Source: DATFDN01 sp963830565
GTDB lineage: Bacteria; Pseudomonadota; Alphaproteobacteria; Acetobacterales; Acetobacteraceae
Length of the DNA: 64,000 bases
Direction of reading: 5' to 3'
Assembly (NCBI GenBank): GCA_963830565.1
Contig: CAWHMO010000002.1
Span: 62,001 to 126,000 of the forward strand
Part shown: positions 56,000 to 64,000 of the stretch, piece by piece
How the letters are laid out: each line of letters opens with the position of its first letter
How positions within the stretch are numbered: the first letter of the stretch is position 1
Notes under the pieces: model-generated
Seen by the model: the letters and a program-made list of their open reading frames with translations, nothing else
The model's database searches: none
Told to the model about the DNA's origin: nothing
Made by a program: the position numbers and the translations under genes

Positions 56000-56452
56000 A
56001 TGATCACTCTGAATGTGAACGGACAAAACCACACCTATGACGGAGACCCGTCCGTGCCCTTGCTCTGGGTATTGCGCGACGAGCTTGGGATGACGGGGAC
56101 CAAGTTCGGCTGCGGCGCGGCGCTGTGCGGCGCCTGCACGGTGCATCTGGACGGCGATGCCATGCGGTCCTGCGCCATGGCGGCGAGCGACGCGGTGGGC
56201 AAGAAGGTGGTGACGATCGAGGGGCTTGATCCGCACGGCGATCATCCCGTGCAGAAGGCGTGGCGCGAGGTCAACGTGCCGCAATGCGGCTACTGCCAGG
56301 CCGGACAGATCATGCAGGCGGCGGCGCTGCTCAAGCAGAACCCGAAGCCGTCGGATGACGATATCCGCAACACCATGGCCGGCAATATCTGCCGCTGCGG
56401 CTGCTACCAGCGCATCGTCGACGCGGTGCGACTGGCATCGACGGGGGTATAA
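56000..56452 (+). CDS. [2Fe-2S] subunit of a molybdenum hydroxylase (IorA/CoxS-like)
   Basis: A 150-residue protein with two [2Fe-2S] clusters that passes electrons from the molybdenum subunit. The plant-type cluster is bound by 'KFGCGAALCGACTVHLDG' near residue 36 with another Cys in 'MRSCAMAA'. The second cluster is bound by 'PQCGYCQAGQI' near 95 and 'NICRCGCYQRI' near 130. This arrangement is the IorA type of isoquinoline 1-oxidoreductase and of membrane-associated aldehyde dehydrogenases. There is no signal peptide, so it is probably carried across the membrane in complex with its Tat-exported partner. The partner gene starts 3 bp after its stop. Confidence 0.93.
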   Translation: MITLNVNGQNHTYDGDPSVPLLWVLRDELGMTGTKFGCGAALCGACTVHLDGDAMRSCAMAASDAVGKKVVTIEGLDPHGDHPVQKAWREVNVPQCGYCQAGQIMQAAALLKQNPKPSDDDIRNTMAGNICRCGCYQRIVDAVRLASTGV

Positions 56453-56455
56453 GCC

Positions 56456-58756
56456 ATGACATATATCGGCAAGACCCAGAGTGTTGAGAACGTAAGCCGC
56501 CGTTTCGTGCTGCAGGGCCTGGTCGCCTCTGGCGCGCTGGTGCTCTCTGCAAGCGTTCTCCCCGGCCGCGCCATGGCCGCCTGGAAGACCGGCGCCGACG
56601 CGATGCCGGGCGGCGTGGTCAGCGACCCGCACATCTTCATCGCCATCGATCCGTCGGGGCTCGTGACCATCATCGCCAACCGCGCCGAGATGGGCACCGG
56701 CGTGCGCACCAGCCTGCCGCTCGCCGTCGCCGAGGACATGGAGGCCGACTGGTCGCGCGTGCATGTCGCGCAGGCGCCGGGCGACGAGAAGAAATACGGC
56801 AACCAGGACACCGACGGATCGCGCAGCCTCCGCCACTGGATTCAGCCCATGCGCCACTGCGGCGCGGCGATGCGCATGATGCTGGAGCAGGCGGCGGCGA
56901 AGCGTTGGGGCGTCGATCCGTCCCAGGTGAGGGCGGAAAACCACGAGGTGATCGATACCGCCTCCGGCCGCAAGCTTGGCTTCGGCGAACTGGCGCAGGA
57001 AGCAAGCGCGCTGCCGACGCCGCCCGCGAGCGAGATCAAGCTGAAGGACGCGAAGGACTTCCGCTATCTCACCAAGGGCAAGGTCGGCATCGTCGACCTG
57101 CGCGACATCACCACTGGGCAGGCGGGTTACGGCATCGACGCGAAGGTGCCGGGGATGAAATACGCGGTCGTCGCGCACCCGCCGGTGGTCGGCGGCAAGC
57201 TCGTCTCCTTCGACGCGAGCGACGCGATGAAGGTTCCCGGCGTCGAGAAGGTCGTCGAGGTGAAGGGCTGGCCGTGGCCGTCCAAGTTCATGCCACTAGG
57301 CGGCGTGGCGGTGGTCGCGCGCAATACCGGCTCGGCGATCAAGGGGCGGGACGCGCTGAAGATCGTCTGGGAGGACGGCCCCAACAAGAGCTACGACTCC
57401 GACACGTTCAAGACGCAAATGGAGCAGACCGCGCGTCAACCCGGCAAGGTCGTGCGCAATGACGGCGACGCCGAGGCGGCGCTGAAATCGGCCGCCAAGG
57501 TGGTCACCGCCGAGTACTACATCCCGCATCTGGCGCATGCCTCGATGGAGCCGCCCTCGGCGACGGTGCATGTTGCCGACGGCAAGTGCGTTGCCTGGGC
57601 GGCGACGCAGAGCCCCGGCGGAGCGCACGAAGACCTGGCCAAGGTGCTGGGCATCCCGGACGAGAACGTGACCGTCAACGTGCCCCTGTTGGGCGGCGCG
57701 TTCGGGCGCAAGTCGGCCTGGGACTATGTGCTGGAGGCGGCGCTGATCTCCCAGACGGTCGGCGCGCCGATCAAGGTCACCTGGACCCGCGAGGACGATA
57801 TCCAGCACGATTTCTATCACACCGTCTCGGTCGAGCGGATCGACGCGGGGCTGGACGCGAACGGCAAGGTCGTCGCCTGGCGGCACCGCAGCGTGGCGCC
57901 GACGATCGGCTCCACCTTCGGGCCAGACCCCAAATACGAGCAACCGTTCGAGCTTGGCATGGGGCTGGTGGACGTGCCTTTCGCCATTCCGAACGTGCGC
58001 TGCGAGAACGGCGAGTGCGCCGCGCACGCCCGCATCGGCTGGTTCCGCTCCGTGTCCAACATCCCGCACGGCTTCGCGGTGCAGTCCATGGTGGCGGAAA
58101 TCGCCCATGCCATGGGGCGCGATCCGAAGGAGGTGCTGCTGGAGCTGATCGGGCCGCCGCGCAAGATCGACATGCGCAAGGCGGGGGATGTGAAGAACTT
58201 CTGGAACTACGGCGATCCGGTGGAGACCTACCCGATCGACACCGGGCGGCTCGCCCGCGTGACCGAGATCGCGGCGAAGGAGGCGGGTTGGGGCAAGCAA
58301 TTGCCCAAGGGCCACGGCATGGGCATAGCGACCCACCGCAGCTTCCTGTCCTACGTCTCCACCGTGGTCGAGGTGGCGGTGGACGACAAGGGCAATCTGA
58401 CCGTGCCCAAGGTGCACACGGCGTTCGATTGCGGCTTCTGGGTGAACCCGGAGCGCATCCGCTCGCAGGTCGAGGGCGCGGCGGTCATGGGGCTCGGTCT
58501 CGCCAAACTTGGGGAGATCACCTTCAAGAACGGCCGCGTGCAGCAGGGCAACTTCGACACATTCCAGGTGCTCCGCGTCAGCGAGGCCCCGATCGACACG
58601 CAGGTGCATATCGTGCCGGCGACCTGGGATATCCCGTCAAGCGGCGTCGGCGAACCGGGCGTGCCGCCCTTCGCGCCGGCCCTGTGCAACGCGATCTTCG
58701 CGGCCACCGGCAAGCGCGTTCGGCAATTGCCGATCGGCAGTCAGCTCTCGACCTAA
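56456..58756 (+). CDS. Molybdopterin-binding large subunit, aldehyde dehydrogenase/IorB type
   Basis: A 766-residue catalytic subunit of the xanthine-oxidase family. 'VSRRFVLQGLVASGALVL' near residue 13 is a clear Tat signal, so the holoenzyme is periplasmic. Family blocks are 'ANRAEMGTGVRTSLPLAVAE' near 75, 'HASMEPPSATVHVADGKCVA' near 360, 'VPLLGGAFGRKSAWDYVLEA' near 408 (molybdopterin loop), and the C-terminal 'AFDCGFWVNPERIRSQVEGA' and 'SSGVGEPGVPPFAPALCNAI' with the catalytic Glu in 'GVGEPG' near 730. It would oxidise aldehydes or N-heterocycles. After a PQQ alcohol dehydrogenase the aldehyde product is the likely substrate. No cytochrome c subunit gene follows, unlike many IorAB operons. 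Confidence 0.92.
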   Translation: MTYIGKTQSVENVSRRFVLQGLVASGALVLSASVLPGRAMAAWKTGADAMPGGVVSDPHIFIAIDPSGLVTIIANRAEMGTGVRTSLPLAVAEDMEADWSRVHVAQAPGDEKKYGNQDTDGSRSLRHWIQPMRHCGAAMRMMLEQAAAKRWGVDPSQVRAENHEVIDTASGRKLGFGELAQEASALPTPPASEIKLKDAKDFRYLTKGKVGIVDLRDITTGQAGYGIDAKVPGMKYAVVAHPPVVGGKLVSFDASDAMKVPGVEKVVEVKGWPWPSKFMPLGGVAVVARNTGSAIKGRDALKIVWEDGPNKSYDSDTFKTQMEQTARQPGKVVRNDGDAEAALKSAAKVVTAEYYIPHLAHASMEPPSATVHVADGKCVAWAATQSPGGAHEDLAKVLGIPDENVTVNVPLLGGAFGRKSAWDYVLEAALISQTVGAPIKVTWTREDDIQHDFYHTVSVERIDAGLDANGKVVAWRHRSVAPTIGSTFGPDPKYEQPFELGMGLVDVPFAIPNVRCENGECAAHARIGWFRSVSNIPHGFAVQSMVAEIAHAMGRDPKEVLLELIGPPRKIDMRKAGDVKNFWNYGDPVETYPIDTGRLARVTEIAAKEAGWGKQLPKGHGMGIATHRSFLSYVSTVVEVAVDDKGNLTVPKVHTAFDCGFWVNPERIRSQVEGAAVMGLGLAKLGEITFKNGRVQQGNFDTFQVLRVSEAPIDTQVHIVPATWDIPSSGVGEPGVPPFAPALCNAIFAATGKRVRQLPIGSQLST

Positions 58757-58768
58757 GCGGAGGCTGAG

Positions 58769-59077
58769 ATGAAATCGAGCCTGTTTCGTCCAAGACTTGC
58801 CTTGATGCCGGCGCTGGCCTTGCTCGGTGTTCTAGGACTGGCCACCCACGGTGTGGCGCAGCAGAACGCCGTGCCGCCCGGCACGTCTTCGGGGCCGGAC
58901 AAGACTGGCGCCGGGCCGAGGGGAAGCGGAGTGGCACCTTCATCGAACCCGAAGCTCAACACGCTTCCGGCATCGCCTCCTGCGTCAACGACGGGCGCGG
59001 GGCCTCGGGGCAGTGGCGTTGGGCCTTCCACCGACCCTGGGGCACCTACAACGCAGACTCCGCAGCAGACCCGGTAG
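58769..59077 (+). CDS. Small secreted protein with internal repeat
   Basis: A 102-residue protein preceded by GCGGAGGCTGAG. Signal peptide 'LMPALALLGVLGLATHGVAQ' with cleavage near residue 30. The mature part contains the peptide TGAGPRGSGV twice (about residues 45 and 75), within Pro/Ser/Thr/Gly-rich, probably disordered sequence. No family recognised. It is 12 bp after the large subunit, so it is probably in the same operon and may be a small accessory or envelope-linked protein. Compare the other small secreted protein at 52873, which is different in sequence but alike in build. Confidence 0.7.
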   Translation: MKSSLFRPRLALMPALALLGVLGLATHGVAQQNAVPPGTSSGPDKTGAGPRGSGVAPSSNPKLNTLPASPPASTTGAGPRGSGVGPSTDPGAPTTQTPQQTR

Positions 59078-59090
59078 TCGGCAACTCTCT

Positions 59091-59118
59091 CCCTCTCCCC
59101 CGTAATCGGGGGAGAGGG
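59091..59118. repeat. Palindrome CCCTCTCCCCC...GGGGGAGAGGG between convergent genes
   Basis: Perfect 11 bp arms (59091-59101 and 59108-59118) around GTAATC, between the convergent small secreted protein and the TPP-enzyme gene. It matches the stem of the repeat at 2315-2338. It may serve as a bidirectional terminator despite lacking a T-run. Confidence 0.75.
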
Positions 59119-59125
59119 AATTACG

Positions 59126-60778
59126 TCAGGTCGAGTAGTCGGAGAACGCTACCCCACCATAGCGGGCGCGGTAGTCGGTCTTGACGTTCACCACCGCCAC
59201 CATGCCCTCGTCCACCTTCGCCTGCGCGCGATCGAGCGCGGGGCGGATGTCCTCGGGGCGTTCGACGTATTCGCCGTAGCAGCCCAGCGCCTCCGCCATC
59301 TTGTCGAAGCGGGTGTAACCCAGGTCGCGGCCCGGCTTTTCCCTTTTCGGGTCCGCCGTCCAGCCGCCATTCAGGCTGATGACCACCAGAATCGGGATGT
59401 GATGCCGAACGGCGGTGTCCAGTTCCATCGCGTTCAGCCCGAACGAGCCGTCGCCGTGCACGACGATTACCTGGGTGTTCGGCTTCGCGACCTTGGCGCC
59501 GACGCCGAAGGGCAATCCGACGCCCATCGTGCCGAACGGGCCGGAGTTGAGGCGATGACCAGGTGCGAAGGTGGGCATGGTCTGCCGACCGAAATTCAGT
59601 GTCTCCTGCCCGTCCACGCACAAGATCGCGTCGCGCTGCATAAAGTTCTTGATCTCCTCCAGCAGCCTCACCGGGTGGATGTCGCCGTCCTCGGCGTATT
59701 TGTTGGCGCCCGCGCCGGCGCGCTTCGCCGCCTCGCTCTCGGCGAGCTTCTGCCTCCAAGCCTTGTACGTATCGGTGTTGATCCGCGTGCCGATCCCGTC
59801 CAGCAGTTGTTGCAGCACCATCTTGCAGTCGCCGACCACGGGGATGTCCACGAAACGCGCGGCGGTGGCGATCTCGTCGGGGTCGATGTCGATCCGCGCG
59901 ATGGTGGCGTTCGCGCCGAAGCGGGGCGGCGCGCCGTGGCCGATGATGTAGTTCATCCGCGTCCCGAGCACGACGATCAGATCGGCGTCGCGGAACGCGC
60001 CGCTGCGCGAGGCGAGGTAGGAGCAGGGATGATCGTCCGGCACCACTCCCCTGCCCTGCGGCGTGGTGTAGAAGGGTATCCCGATCTTATCGACCAGCGC
60101 GTGCATCTCCTGCCACGCCCGCGACCAGATCACGCCGCTGCCGGAAACCAGGATCGGCTGCTTCGCGCTCGCCAGCGCGTCCACCAGCCGCGCGACCTGC
60201 TGCGGATTGCCCAGCGGACGCGCGTTCAGCAGCGCGCGGCCGGCAAAGCTCCAGTCCACCAGATCCTCGTCGATCTTCTGGTAGAGGATGTCGCCGGGGA
60301 AATCGAGATAGACCGGGCCGGGCTTGCCCGACATCGCCTTCTGGAAGGCGAAGTTCACCTGCTGGGGAATGCGCTTCAGGTTGTGGGCGCGGTCGGTGTA
60401 CTTGCAGACGCCCCGCATGAACGCGACCTGGTCGATCTCCTGGAACACCTGCCGGCCGAACTGGCTGATCGGGCTCGACCCGCCGATCGCCACCACTGGC
60501 GCGCAATCGATCAGCGCATTGGCGACTCCGGTCACGAGATTGGTCACGCCCGGCCCGCTGGCCGCCATGCAGACCGACGGCGTCTGTCGCAGCCGGCTAT
60601 AGGCCTGGCACATGAACGCCGCCGCCTGTTCATGGCGGACATCGATCATGCGGATGCCCTCCTTGATGCAGGAGGATTCCGCCAGCAGCATCGGCCCGCC
60701 CATGATGTAGAAGAGGTCTTCCACGCCTTCCTTCTTCAAACATCTGGCCAGGATTTCCGAGCCGGTCAGTTCAGCCAT
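59126..60778 (-). CDS. Thiamine-diphosphate enzyme, oxalyl-CoA decarboxylase/2-hydroxyacyl-CoA lyase-like
   Basis: A 550-residue cytoplasmic ThDP enzyme. The catalytic Glu is in 'DVRHEQAAAFMCQAYSRL' near residue 50. The central domain has 'RPLGNPQQVARLVDALASAK' near 190. The ThDP/Mg motif runs from 'VHGDGSFGLNAMELDTAV' near 440 to 'ISLNGGW' (GDG...NGG). It resembles oxalyl-CoA decarboxylase and 2-hydroxyacyl-CoA lyase more than acetolactate synthase: there is no small subunit gene, and the partner next upstream is a formyl-CoA-transferase-like gene, 33 bp before its start. So degradation of oxalate, or of a 2-hydroxyacyl-CoA giving formyl-CoA, is likely. Substrate is inferred from context. 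Confidence 0.8.
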   Translation of the reverse strand: MAELTGSEILARCLKKEGVEDLFYIMGGPMLLAESSCIKEGIRMIDVRHEQAAAFMCQAYSRLRQTPSVCMAASGPGVTNLVTGVANALIDCAPVVAIGGSSPISQFGRQVFQEIDQVAFMRGVCKYTDRAHNLKRIPQQVNFAFQKAMSGKPGPVYLDFPGDILYQKIDEDLVDWSFAGRALLNARPLGNPQQVARLVDALASAKQPILVSGSGVIWSRAWQEMHALVDKIGIPFYTTPQGRGVVPDDHPCSYLASRSGAFRDADLIVVLGTRMNYIIGHGAPPRFGANATIARIDIDPDEIATAARFVDIPVVGDCKMVLQQLLDGIGTRINTDTYKAWRQKLAESEAAKRAGAGANKYAEDGDIHPVRLLEEIKNFMQRDAILCVDGQETLNFGRQTMPTFAPGHRLNSGPFGTMGVGLPFGVGAKVAKPNTQVIVVHGDGSFGLNAMELDTAVRHHIPILVVISLNGGWTADPKREKPGRDLGYTRFDKMAEALGCYGEYVERPEDIRPALDRAQAKVDEGMVAVVNVKTDYRARYGGVAFSDYST

Positions 60779-60811
60779 CAGGTCGTCTCCCCACTTTTGA
60801 AACTACAATCC

Positions 60812-62029
60812 TCACCCGACCACGCCGCCGCCGCGAAGCCCGCCCAGGGCATCGGTGTCGAGATCGAGCCAGGCGCGCAGCACATCGTCGGTGTGTTCGC
60901 CGAGCAACGGTGCGGGTTTCAGCGGCGGCGGGGCGCCCGCGAAGCGCACCGGCCATGCCGGCATCGTGTACTCGCCCGCCGTCTCGTGCCGCACGGTCTG
61001 CATGATGCCGCGCCGGCGGAAGGTCTCGTCAGCCAGCAGCTCGCCCGTGTCGAGCACCGCGCCCGCGGGAATTCCCGCGGCACCGATGATGCGCATTGCC
61101 TCGGTCTTGTCGTGCTGGCGGGTCCAGGCAGAGACCATCGCGTCCACCTCCGCCTCGTGCTCCAGCCGCGCCGCGGGAGTCTCGAAACGCGCATTGCCCA
61201 CCAGGTCCTCGCGCCCGATCACGCCCAGAAGCCGACGCCAGTGCTCGGGATTGGCGCGGCTGGTATAGACATAGACGTAATCGTTCGGGCCCTCGCCCTT
61301 GCACGGATAGATGCCCATCGGCGGGTTCCTGGCAAGCACGCTGCCCGCTCCCGCCCGCCGCGCCGCCTGTCCCGTGCGGGTGGTGGTGGCGAAGGCGCCG
61401 CGGATGAACTGAAACATGGCGTCCTGCATCCCCACCTGGAGATGCTCGCCCACACCGGTGCGCGTGCGCCGATACAGCGCGCCAAGAATCGAGATCGCCA
61501 TCAACATCCCGGTCCCGGTGTCGCCGATCGTGGGACCGGGCTTCAGCGGCGGCCCGTCTGTCTCGCCAGTGATGCTCATCGGGCCGCCGCAGGCCTGCGC
61601 GATCATGTCGAAAGCGAGGTTGTTCTCGAATGGCGAGCCCGCGCCGAAGCCCTTCACCTGCGCGTAGATCAGCGCAGGGTTCAGTTCCCGTACCACATCC
61701 GGGCCGAGGCCCAACCGTTCGATCGCGCCCGGGGCGAAATTCTCCGCGAACACGTCGGCCTTGCGGGCCAGCTGCTTGATCAGATCGAGCCCGCGCCGGT
61801 CCTTCAGGTTGACGGTGATGGATTTCTTGTTGGCGTTGTATTGCAGGAAGTAGTGCGCGTCCTGTCCGGGCGGCGGGTTGATCGAACGCCCCGGATCGCC
61901 GCCTCGAGGATTTTCGACCTTCACCACCTCGGCGCCCAGCCAGGCGAGCACTTCGGTGCAGGACGGGCCGGCCTCGAACTGCGTGAGGTCCAGAACCCGG
62001 ACACCGGCCAGACAATCTTCACCGCTCAT
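60812..62029 (-). CDS. Class III CoA-transferase (CaiB/BaiF), formyl-CoA transferase-like
   Basis: A 405-residue enzyme that moves CoA between carboxylic acids. 'GVRVLDLTQFEAGPSCTEVL' near residue 10 and 'GAEVVKVENPRGGDPGR' near 30 open the fold. 'NKKSITVNLKDRRGLDLIKQ' near 68 is family-typical. The catalytic Asp is expected in 'MQDAMFQFIRGAF' near 200. 'APLLGEHTDDVLRAWL' closes the protein, as in Frc. It precedes the ThDP enzyme in the same direction, and the two may form the formyl-CoA/oxalyl-CoA cycle. Other substrates are possible because the CaiB family is broad. Confidence 0.83.
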   Translation of the reverse strand: MSGEDCLAGVRVLDLTQFEAGPSCTEVLAWLGAEVVKVENPRGGDPGRSINPPPGQDAHYFLQYNANKKSITVNLKDRRGLDLIKQLARKADVFAENFAPGAIERLGLGPDVVRELNPALIYAQVKGFGAGSPFENNLAFDMIAQACGGPMSITGETDGPPLKPGPTIGDTGTGMLMAISILGALYRRTRTGVGEHLQVGMQDAMFQFIRGAFATTTRTGQAARRAGAGSVLARNPPMGIYPCKGEGPNDYVYVYTSRANPEHWRRLLGVIGREDLVGNARFETPAARLEHEAEVDAMVSAWTRQHDKTEAMRIIGAAGIPAGAVLDTGELLADETFRRRGIMQTVRHETAGEYTMPAWPVRFAGAPPPLKPAPLLGEHTDDVLRAWLDLDTDALGGLRGGGVVG

Positions 62030-62097
62030 GAGCGTTCCCCGCGCTGACGCTTTTGCGGGAAGCCTAGCCCCGCTCCGGCGCCGGCGTCGAGGGCGGC

Positions 62098-63507
62098 CTA
62101 ATGCCCCGCGTTGCTGCCCGAGAAGTCCGGCGCTTGCAGCCCCGATGCCGCCAGATGCCGCACCAGATCGGCCTTCAGCCGCTCCAGCCCGTCCTGCGAC
62201 GTCGCCTCGGCGCGCGCGACCAGCACGGCCTGGGTGTTGGAAGCGCGCAGCAGCCACCAGCCGTCCTTGGTCAGCACCCGCACGCCGTCGATCTCGGAGA
62301 CCTCCGCGCCCTCGTCGCGCAGCCGCGCCGCCACCTCCTCGATGACGCGGAACTTGCGGTCCTCCGGGCAGTCGAAGCGCAGCTCCGGCGTGTTCACCAC
62401 CGACGGCAACTGCTCGCGCACCTGCGACAGGCTCGACTCCAGCCGGGCCACGATCCCGAGCACCCGCACCGCCACATAGAGCGCGTCGTCGAAGCCGTAC
62501 CATCGATCGGCGAAGAAGATGTGTCCCGACATCTCGCCGGCCAGGGGCGCGCCGATCTCGGCCATCTTGGCTTTGATCAGGCTGTGGCCGGTCTTGTACA
62601 TCAATGGCTGGCCGCCGGCGCGCGCGACCTCGTCGAACAGCACCTGGCTCGCCTTGACGTCGGCGATGATCGTGGCGCCCGGATTTCGGGCCAGCACGTC
62701 GCGCGCCAGCACCACCAGGATGTGATCACCGAACAGAATCTCTCCGGTATCGTCGACCAGGCCAATGCGGTCGGCATCGCCGTCGAAGGCGATACCGACA
62801 TCGGCGCGGCGCGCGCGCACCTCGGCGATCAGCTGCTCCAGGTTCTTGGCCACGGTCGGGTCGGGATGATGGGCGGGGAAGCGCCCGTCGATCGTGGCGT
62901 TCAGGACCGTGTGCTCGCCGGGCAGCGCGGCGACCAAGCGGGTCAGGATCTCGCCCGCCGCGCCGTTGCCGTTGTCCCAGACCACCTTCAGCTTGCGGTC
63001 GCCGCCATCCCAGTCGGCCAATAGCCGAGCCAGATAGTCGCCGGCGACATCGACCCGCCGCTCGGACCCGTCCGCCTCCTCGACCACGTCGCCCGCTGCC
63101 GCCAGGGCGCCCAGTTCGCGGATCTGCTCGCCGTAGAACGGCTTGCGGCCCAGCATCATCTTGCAGCCGTTGTAGTCGGGCGGGTTGTGGCTGCCGGTGA
63201 TCATCGCCGCGCCGTCGGTGTCGAGCGTCGTAGCGGCGTAGTAGAGCATCGGAGTCGGGCCGCGCCCGACGCGCAGGACTTCCATCCCGCTGGCCCGTAG
63301 CCCCCGGACGAGCGCGGCCTCCAGATCGGGGCTGGACAGCCTTCCGTCATAGCCGACCGCCACGGTCCGCCCGCCGCCGCGCGCGACGATGCTGCCGAAG
63401 GTGCGGCCGATGGCGAACGCGTCCGCCCCGCGCAGCGTGTCCCCGACGATGCCGCGGATGTCGTACTCGCGCAGCACGGTCGGGTCGAAGCGGTGGGAAA
63501 ATACCAT
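62098..63507 (-). CDS. Phosphomannomutase/phosphoglucomutase
   Basis: A 469-residue alpha-D-phosphohexomutase (AlgC/ManB type) converting hexose-6-P to hexose-1-P for surface polysaccharide synthesis. 'REYDIRGIVGDTL' is near residue 13, the phosphoserine in 'MITGSHNPPDYNG' near 102, Mg-binding 'IAFDGDADRIGLVD' near 240, sugar-binding 'LAGEMSGHIFFADRWYG' near 325, and phosphate-binding 'LLRASNTQAVLVARAEA' near 420. ATG 63507 is chosen at the family start; GTG 63540 would add eleven residues. It follows galU on the same strand, so glucose-1-P made here can be activated by GalU. Confidence 0.93.
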   Translation of the reverse strand: MVFSHRFDPTVLREYDIRGIVGDTLRGADAFAIGRTFGSIVARGGGRTVAVGYDGRLSSPDLEAALVRGLRASGMEVLRVGRGPTPMLYYAATTLDTDGAAMITGSHNPPDYNGCKMMLGRKPFYGEQIRELGALAAAGDVVEEADGSERRVDVAGDYLARLLADWDGGDRKLKVVWDNGNGAAGEILTRLVAALPGEHTVLNATIDGRFPAHHPDPTVAKNLEQLIAEVRARRADVGIAFDGDADRIGLVDDTGEILFGDHILVVLARDVLARNPGATIIADVKASQVLFDEVARAGGQPLMYKTGHSLIKAKMAEIGAPLAGEMSGHIFFADRWYGFDDALYVAVRVLGIVARLESSLSQVREQLPSVVNTPELRFDCPEDRKFRVIEEVAARLRDEGAEVSEIDGVRVLTKDGWWLLRASNTQAVLVARAEATSQDGLERLKADLVRHLAASGLQAPDFSGSNAGH

Positions 63508-63547
63508 CGGCCGTACCTGCTCCCCTGTTTTTGTTGGCACTTCTCGA

Positions 63548-64000
63548 TCAGCACTCGGCGGCGTAGGTCTTCAGGAACGCGCGCACCGCCGGTCCCACAT
63601 CGGGCCGCTTCAGCGCGAACGCGATCTGCGCCTCCAAAAACCCCGCCTTGTCGCCGCAGTCAAACCGGCGCCCCTCGTAGCGCAATCCGTGGAACGGTTG
63701 GCGGCCGATCAGGCTCGCCATGCCGTCGGTCAACTGCACCTCGCCGCCGGCGCCGCGATCCATGCGCGACAGCGCGTCGATCACCTCGGGCATCAGGACA
63801 TAGCGTCCGATGATCGAGAGGTTGGAGGGCGCGTCCTCGGGTTTCGGCTTCTCCACCAGCCCCAGCACCTCGACCAGGCGCCCGTCGTCGCGGCCGATGC
63901 GCAGGATGCCGTAGCGGTTGGTCTGTTCGCGCGGCACCTCGGTCACGGCCACCACGTTGCCGCCAGTGTCGCGATAGACGTCGGCGAGCTGGCGCAGGCA
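63548..64000 (-). CDS. galU: UTP--glucose-1-phosphate uridylyltransferase, C-terminal part
   Basis: The last 150 residues of GalU; the start lies beyond the right edge. The visible part begins 'CLRQLADVYRDTGGNVVAV' and contains 'VEKPKPEDAPSNLSIIGRYV' and 'GGEVQLTDGMASLIGRQPFH', with the conserved Lys of 'VEKP' that contacts the sugar phosphate, and 'RRFDCGDKAGFLEAQIAFAL' near the end. GalU makes UDP-glucose from UTP and glucose-1-phosphate for envelope polysaccharides. It stops 41 bp before the phosphohexomutase gene, and the two are most likely co-transcribed. Confidence 0.93.
   Translation of the reverse strand, partial: CLRQLADVYRDTGGNVVAVTEVPREQTNRYGILRIGRDDGRLVEVLGLVEKPKPEDAPSNLSIIGRYVLMPEVIDALSRMDRGAGGEVQLTDGMASLIGRQPFHGLRYEGRRFDCGDKAGFLEAQIAFALKRPDVGPAVRAFLKTYAAEC

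Noticed and set aside
59399..62047. 882-codon plus-strand open frame opposite the ThDP enzyme and CoA-transferase
   Set aside because: Spans two well-supported minus-strand genes; composition is typical antisense sequence.

Overview
The window is GC-rich, densely packed chromosomal DNA from an alphaproteobacterium, most likely an Acetobacteraceae/Rhodospirillales-type organism. This placing is an inference. It rests on the ihfA - MerR - tRNA-Pro(GGG) block, a periplasmic PQQ alcohol dehydrogenase next to a Tat-exported molybdenum dehydrogenase, the dapD-dapE operon, and many Shine-Dalgarno-led genes with ATGA overlaps. There is no rRNA, CRISPR array, transposase, integrase or phage module.

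Layout. 1-5.2 kb: the 5' end of an agmatinase-type ureohydrolase, a secreted phosphoesterase, a frameshifted esterase, a tandem pair of Lin0512-family proteins and an epoxide-hydrolase-like enzyme. 5.2-8 kb: alaS with an odd in-frame insert. 8-13.8 kb: a SLAC1/TehA-type channel, then a tight four-gene sugar operon (dehydrogenase, aminotransferase, CgeB-like glycosyltransferase, LpxA-like acyltransferase). 13.8-19.2 kb: a complete peptide-type ABC importer. 19.6-24.9 kb: a HtrA-like protease, a glycosyltransferase-methyltransferase fusion, a small orphan protein, a second epoxide-hydrolase-like enzyme and an Lrp regulator. 25-27 kb: motB-motA. 27-30.1 kb: dapD, dapE and two paralogous membrane proteins, closed by a clear intrinsic terminator. 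30.2-36.2 kb: a diguanylate cyclase, a class-I-amidotransferase-like hydrolase with an SDR, a repeat-flanked small membrane protein, a Bcr/CflA efflux pump and a 2-hydroxyacid dehydrogenase. 36.2-39.6 kb: an operon of maleylacetoacetate isomerase, periplasmic binding protein and glycosyltransferase, divergent from a MarR regulator. 39.6-43 kb: an SbmA/YddA-like ABC protein, a DUF1499 lipoprotein, ihfA, MerR and tRNA-Pro. 43-52.8 kb: several hydrolases, an orphan SF2 helicase and pepN. 52.9-59.1 kb: a periplasmic oxidation cluster (Rieske protein, PQQ dehydrogenase, 2Fe-2S and molybdopterin subunits, two small secreted proteins). 59.1-64 kb: a TPP enzyme with a formyl-CoA-transferase-like partner, then phosphomannomutase and the 3' part of galU.

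Two patterns cut across the window. First, ten otherwise conserved genes carry twelve single-base frameshifts, nine of them insertions and several in short C or T runs. The reading frame and family similarity resume at once on the other side, so I think most are sequencing errors in an incompletely polished assembly rather than real decay. Second, a family of short palindromes built on CCCTCTCCC/GGGAGAGGG and CCCTCACCC/GGGTGAGGG sits between genes at three places.

The most unusual biology I can support is the oxidation cluster. Its PQQ dehydrogenase has the extra Asp that marks lanthanide-dependent enzymes, and its gene neighbour is a Rieske protein where a cytochrome c would be expected. Next come the alaS insert, the amino-sugar/acyltransferase operon and the paralogous membrane-protein pair in the lysine operon.
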